Part shown: piece after piece, positions 60,268 through 64,000 of the stretch
Position numbering within the stretch: position 1 is the first letter of the stretch
Layout: the number at the start of each line of letters is the position of its first letter
Source: Clostridium sp. KNHs205
GTDB taxonomy: Bacteria; Bacillota; Clostridia; Lachnospirales; Lachnospiraceae
Direction of reading: 5' to 3'
DNA length: 64,000 nt
Assembly: GCF_000702945.1 (NCBI RefSeq)
Contig: NZ_JNLE01000003.1
Span: 1,349,501 to 1,413,500 of the forward strand
Notes under the pieces: model-generated
Databases searched by the model: none
The model's input: only the letters and a program-made list of their open reading frames with translations
Told to the model about the DNA's origin: nothing
Position numbers and translations under genes: made by a program

Positions 60268-62196
60268 ATGAAAGACGGTTTTCTGAAAGTAGCCGCAGCC
60301 ACTCCGCATATTAAGGTCGCTGACTGTGAATACAATGGACAGCAGATACGAAAGTTGATTGAAGAGGCGGACAGCCTTTCTGCTAAGATATTACTGTTAC
60401 CGGAGCTTTGTCTTACCGGATATACCTGCGGTGAGTTATTTCTCCAGGATACCTTGATAAATAGTGCAATAACAGAGTTAAAACGTATTGTTGATTTTAC
60501 GAAGAATAGAAGAATGCTGATAACTCTTGGACTTCCGGTATTACGCCATGGAAAACTCTTTAATACCGCAGCAGTGATATTTAATGGGCGACTATTAGGA
60601 TTAGTGCCTAAGAAGAACCTTCCAGGTTATTCTGAATTCTATGAAGCAAGACATTTTAATCCCGGACAGGATATTACAGAGAATTTTATTTTTTATGATG
60701 AAGCAGTTCCTTTTGGCGCCAATCTGCTGTTTACCGCATCTGATTTCAGACAGCTTACTGTTGGTGTTGAAATATGCGAAGACCTATGGGTACCCCTTGC
60801 TCCCAGCGTAAATCACTGTCTGGCTGGTGCCACAGTGATTCTGAATCCCTCTGCCAGTGATGAGACTACCGGAAAAGATATCTATCGAAGAGACCTTATA
60901 AGGATGCAGTCAGCAAAGCTGGTCTGCGGGTATGTCTATGCCTCTGCCGGTGAAGGTGAATCCAGTACAGACCTTGTATTCGGCGCACATAATATGATTG
61001 CAGAAAACGGAGCAATGGTAAAAGAATCTAAAAGATTCGCCAATGAAATGACCGTAACTGAATTGGATATGGGAAAATTAATCAGTGAGCGAAGAAGAAT
61101 GACTACCTATCAGGTGGCGGAAAGAAAAGATTACACCTATGTAGAATTTGCTTTCGGCAAAGAGCTGGCAGCTTCTGAAACCCTCATTACCAGATATATA
61201 GATAAAGCGCCTTTTGTCCCCAGCAACAGAGACGACAGGGACAGACGCTGTGAAGAGATACTTAATATACAAGCCTATGGTTTAAAGAAAAGGCTTGAGC
61301 ATACAGGTCTTAAAACCAGTGTCCTTGCAATCTCCGGAGGACTGGATTCTACCCTTGCATTGTTAGTGGTCTGCAAAGCCTTTGACCTTTTAGGACTTAA
61401 CAGAAAAGGAATTATTACAGTTACCATGCCCTGTTTTGGCACCACAGACAGAACCTATCAGAATGCCGTGAGTCTTGCAAAAGAACTGGGAACAACATTT
61501 TTAGAAATTCCTATTCAGGAGGCAGTAAAACTGCACTTTAGGGATATCGGACATGACAGCTCTGTACATGATGTAACCTATGAGAATGTACAGGCAAGAG
61601 AGAGAACCCAGGTAATTATGGACCTGTCCAATAAATACAATGGCCTGGTAATCGGTACCGGGGATATGTCAGAGCTGGCACTGGGCTGGGCTACCTACAA
61701 TGGAGACCATATGTCTATGTATGGCGTTAATTCCTCTGTTCCTAAGACGCTGGTTCGTTATCTGGTGGCTTATTATGCGCAGACCCTGGAGAATGAGACC
61801 TTAAGAACGGTACTGTTTGATATCCTGGATACTCCGGTAAGCCCGGAACTGCTGCCGCCAAAAGACGGTGAGATTGCACAAAAGACCGAAGAACTGGTGG
61901 GGCCTTATGAGCTTCATGATTTCTTTTTATACTATGTTCTTCGTTTTGGATATACACCCGGTAAAATATACAGACTTGCACTGTTAGCCTTCCACCAGGA
62001 TTACAGTGAAGAGATTATATTAAAGTGGTTAAAGAGTTTTTACAGACGTTTCTTCAGTCAGCAGTTTAAGCGCTCCTGTCTGCCGGACGGTCCTAAAGTC
62101 GGTTCTGTAGCAGTATCGCCAAGAGGGGATTTAAGAATGCCCAGTGATGCAAGTGTATCTCTGTGGATGAAAGAACTGGACAGTCTCGACAAATAG
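60268..62196 (+). CDS. nadE: Glutamine-dependent NAD synthetase
   Basis: Makes NAD from deamido-NAD, ATP and glutamine. 642 residues: N-terminal nitrilase-like glutaminase (about 5-290) with Glu in LLLPELCLTGYTCGELF, Lys in VPKKNLPGYSEFYE and catalytic Cys in GVEICEDLWVP; C-terminal synthetase (about 325-640) with P-loop AISGGLDSTLALL and GTGDMSELALGWATYNGDHMSMYGVN region. Length suits the two-domain form. GAGAGG precedes the ATG. Single gene, expressed behind the 6S-like RNA. Confidence 0.97.
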   Translation: MKDGFLKVAAATPHIKVADCEYNGQQIRKLIEEADSLSAKILLLPELCLTGYTCGELFLQDTLINSAITELKRIVDFTKNRRMLITLGLPVLRHGKLFNTAAVIFNGRLLGLVPKKNLPGYSEFYEARHFNPGQDITENFIFYDEAVPFGANLLFTASDFRQLTVGVEICEDLWVPLAPSVNHCLAGATVILNPSASDETTGKDIYRRDLIRMQSAKLVCGYVYASAGEGESSTDLVFGAHNMIAENGAMVKESKRFANEMTVTELDMGKLISERRRMTTYQVAERKDYTYVEFAFGKELAASETLITRYIDKAPFVPSNRDDRDRRCEEILNIQAYGLKKRLEHTGLKTSVLAISGGLDSTLALLVVCKAFDLLGLNRKGIITVTMPCFGTTDRTYQNAVSLAKELGTTFLEIPIQEAVKLHFRDIGHDSSVHDVTYENVQARERTQVIMDLSNKYNGLVIGTGDMSELALGWATYNGDHMSMYGVNSSVPKTLVRYLVAYYAQTLENETLRTVLFDILDTPVSPELLPPKDGEIAQKTEELVGPYELHDFFLYYVLRFGYTPGKIYRLALLAFHQDYSEEIILKWLKSFYRRFFSQQFKRSCLPDGPKVGSVAVSPRGDLRMPSDASVSLWMKELDSLDK

Positions 62197-62452
62197 AACT
62201 GATATTAAAATAGATTTTACAAAAGATCCCAGGGCTCCGGGCAATATACTGAATTTAAGCTTGCAGGAGTATTTTACAGGGTGAATTACCGGAAGAAATA
62301 AAGATAAAGGATAATTGCAGCTGCCTATCTTCCGGCTTTTGGCAGTGTGGCCAGGATGCAGACAAGTATTTGTATTTTGGCCTGGAGTATTCTTTAAATC
62401 ATAGTTTTATGAGGATTTTTAGACAAACTCCATAGCAATAGGTGTCAGCAAT

Positions 62453-63343
62453 ATGGCTTTAAGAATAATCACTGATTCCGCTTCGGATGTACCGGGTTCC
62501 TTAATAAAAAGATTCAATCTTCATGTTATTCCCACACCGGTGGTCATAGAAGAAAAGGATTATTTTGACGGAGAGACAATATTTCCGGAGGAGTTCTATA
62601 AGATCCTAAAGAGCGGAACAGATGTTAAGACCTATCACATCAATTCCTTCATGTTTCATAAGCATTTTGAAACCTACGCAAAAAATGGCGATGATGTAAT
62701 ATATATATGCTTTTCAACGGGAATTGCAGGAACCTACAATGCTGCCAATATAGCAAAACAAGAGCTTTTAGAGGAATATCCGGATTTTGATCTTACGATT
62801 GTGGACTCTAAATGCGCCTCCTTAGGCTTTGGGCTGGTAGTGGAAAGAGCTCTTTTACTGGCAGAAAATAACGTACCGAAGAATACTATTTTAGAAGCGA
62901 TTGATTTCTATTGCAATAATATGGAACATATCTTCACGGTAGAGACTTTGGAATATCTTTACAAGGGAGGAAGGCTGTCAAGAACCTCAGCGATTGCAGG
63001 TGGTCTCCTTGACATAAAGCCCATTATTGAAGTGGATGACAGCGGTGCCTTAAAACCCATAGAGAAGGTCAGAGGCAGGGGTAAATCCATCAAAAGGATA
63101 ATAGATATAGTAGGCGAGCGTGGAAAAGACCTTACGGAACAGACCATAGGTCTGGTACATGGGGATGATAAAAAGACCATAACAGAAGTGAAGGAGCTCC
63201 TTACAGAAAAGTATGGCTGCACCAACTTCCTGGAGAGCTTTGTAGGCTGTGCAATAGGCGCGCATACCGGGCCTGGCATTATCGGTATTATCTTCTTAAG
63301 TGAAGTATCTCCCTATAAGGAATTGGAACAAAAGAATAAGTAA
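62453..63343 (+). CDS. DegV-family fatty-acid-binding protein
   Basis: 296 residues. DegV proteins bind a fatty acid and, in Firmicutes, hand it to the FakA kinase for phospholipid synthesis. Typical segments: RIITDSASDVP, VDGE-like YFDGETIFPEEFY, CFSTGIAGTYNAANIA, VDSKCASLGFG, and YLYKGGRLSRTSAIAGGLLDIKPII. No kinase part is fused. The ribosome site is weak (GGTG). The 256-nt gap before it shows no known element. The end meets a converging gene at a bidirectional-looking hairpin. Confidence 0.93.
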   Translation: MALRIITDSASDVPGSLIKRFNLHVIPTPVVIEEKDYFDGETIFPEEFYKILKSGTDVKTYHINSFMFHKHFETYAKNGDDVIYICFSTGIAGTYNAANIAKQELLEEYPDFDLTIVDSKCASLGFGLVVERALLLAENNVPKNTILEAIDFYCNNMEHIFTVETLEYLYKGGRLSRTSAIAGGLLDIKPIIEVDDSGALKPIEKVRGRGKSIKRIIDIVGERGKDLTEQTIGLVHGDDKKTITEVKELLTEKYGCTNFLESFVGCAIGAHTGPGIIGIIFLSEVSPYKELEQKNK

Positions 63344-63385
63344 AAAGCAGGTGTATAACTGCATCGGTTCAAGCAACATAACCCA

Positions 63386-63428
63386 GGGGCTTCTGTCACC
63401 GGATGGTCCGGTCTCACAAGCCCCTTTA
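63386..63428 (+). terminator. Nested hairpin between convergent genes
   Basis: GGGGCTT (63386-63392) / AAGCCCC (63418-63424) enclose a second perfect stem ACCGGA-TGG-TCCGGT (63398-63412). TTT follows on the plus strand. Confidence 0.8.
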
Positions 63429-63437
63429 TGTACTCTG

Positions 63438-63899
63438 TTATTGAATATCAGAATGTTCTGTACTATCAGAATTTTCTGCTTTTGCTAAGGTAGCTTTAAT
63501 TGCGTTAACTAAAAATGTCTCGGTATATTTACTGCTGTCTGTCATTTCAATATTGTCAATGTCTGTTCCTTCATACAGCTGTGCTGCTATTTTTTCCAAA
63601 GAAGGTTCTACCAGAGGATAAAAAGTAGATACTGCTTCGTCAATGTTTACGATACGGATGGAATTAATATGGTCCTTATCCAATACCACTTCAAGGTTAA
63701 GAGAGGTATCACTTAAAACAAAAGTGGAATTATATACCCCCGGTATGTATTTGGCATCCGTTGTTGAATCTGTTCCGTCCCCGCCCTTATTCATAAACAT
63801 AACTACAAGCAGAATAATCAATAGTATCCCCAGGCCTGCAAACAGAACTGTATATATGATTTCCTTTAAGTGAAGAACAACTATTTTGGTATTCGACAT
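63438..63899 (-). CDS. Small membrane-anchored protein, FMN-binding-like domain
   Basis: 153 residues with one TM (about 13-35) and an outside domain (about 45-145): KYIPGVYNSTFVL, LEVVLDKDHINSIRIVNID and a C-terminal helix ending AIKATLAKAE. The layout is like FMN-bind domains (compare the one at 55010-55300), but the SGAT flavin-link motif is missing (SSKYTE instead), so flavin is probably not bound covalently. Function unknown. The ribosome site on the minus strand is weak. Confidence 0.7.
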   Translation of the reverse strand: MSNTKIVVLHLKEIIYTVLFAGLGILLIILLVVMFMNKGGDGTDSTTDAKYIPGVYNSTFVLSDTSLNLEVVLDKDHINSIRIVNIDEAVSTFYPLVEPSLEKIAAQLYEGTDIDNIEMTDSSKYTETFLVNAIKATLAKAENSDSTEHSDIQ

Positions 63900-64000
63900 A
63901 TCCTAGCACCGTGCCTTTCCTGGTTAATGTTATGCAACTTTGACATTAGCTGCCTCCATAAATCCTTTATATATTTTATTAGAAGCAGGAAAAAAATATG
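63900..64000. other. Window end, upstream of the minus-strand gene
   Basis: No gene seen. AT-rich; probably holds the promoter of 63438-63899 on the minus strand. Confidence 0.3.

Overview
The window looks like a chromosome segment of an anaerobic, low-GC Firmicute, most likely a Lachnospiraceae-type Clostridium (Anaerocolumna/Lachnoclostridium-like). The reasons are the AT-rich sequence, strong AGGAGG ribosome sites with ATG/GTG/TTG starts, a ZTP riboswitch in front of purH, a ykoDC-like ECF transporter pair and Gram-positive-type lipoproteins. The genus is an inference from gene style; no rRNA is present.

Layout. 1-2263: end of an ECF vitamin transporter (fused double ATPase plus EcfT). 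2264-3088: gap with a 212-bp near-perfect palindrome and a phased Pho-box promoter. 3089-10260: complete phosphate operon pstSCAB-phoU-phoP-phoR; PstA carries an inserted PDZ-like domain. 10195-12681: DUF1461 membrane protein, CoiA-like protein, DinB-like protein. 13402-16704: secreted multi-domain GH16 beta-glucanase. 17150-19004: ZTP riboswitch and purH. 19575-21698: NfeD-like protein and flotillin. 21793-22446 (minus): secreted BIG2 protein.

22877-53816 is the outstanding region: about 31 kb, all on the plus strand, that reads as a contractile-injection (type VI-like) system in a Gram-positive. Its effector half has a DcrB/EagR-like candidate chaperone, a VgrG-like spike, a pentapeptide-type adaptor, a possible immunity protein, a DUF4280 PAAR-like protein with a toxin-44-like tail, a lipoprotein, a membrane protein, a 2480-residue VgrG-RHS fusion toxin and its probable immunity protein. 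Its structural and regulatory half has a membrane VWA protein, a TssC-like sheath protein, two paralogous Hcp-like tube proteins, a J-domain protein, two FHA proteins, two PP2C-family proteins (one apparently dead), two unrecognised proteins, an Hsp70/actin-type ATPase and a baseplate-like protein. I recognise no ClpV, TssJLM, gp25/TssE, tape-measure protein or Ser/Thr kinase. FHA domains plus PP2C suggest phospho-control, membrane-spanning VWA, FHA and PP2C proteins suggest an envelope-anchored machine, and Hsp70 plus DnaJ suggest an unusual chaperone or recycling step.

53913-59732: a MerR regulator, an extracellular FMN/FAD flavoprotein reductase whose promoter has the 19-bp spacer and dyad typical of MerR control, and a two-component system. 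A 42-bp motif with CTTAC direct repeats lies before the two-component genes and again before the injection locus, hinting at a shared regulator. 59791-60010: candidate 6S RNA. 60268-63343: glutamine-dependent NAD synthetase and a DegV protein. 63438-63899 (minus): small membrane-anchored protein. Family assignments rest on motif recognition by eye; no database search was possible.
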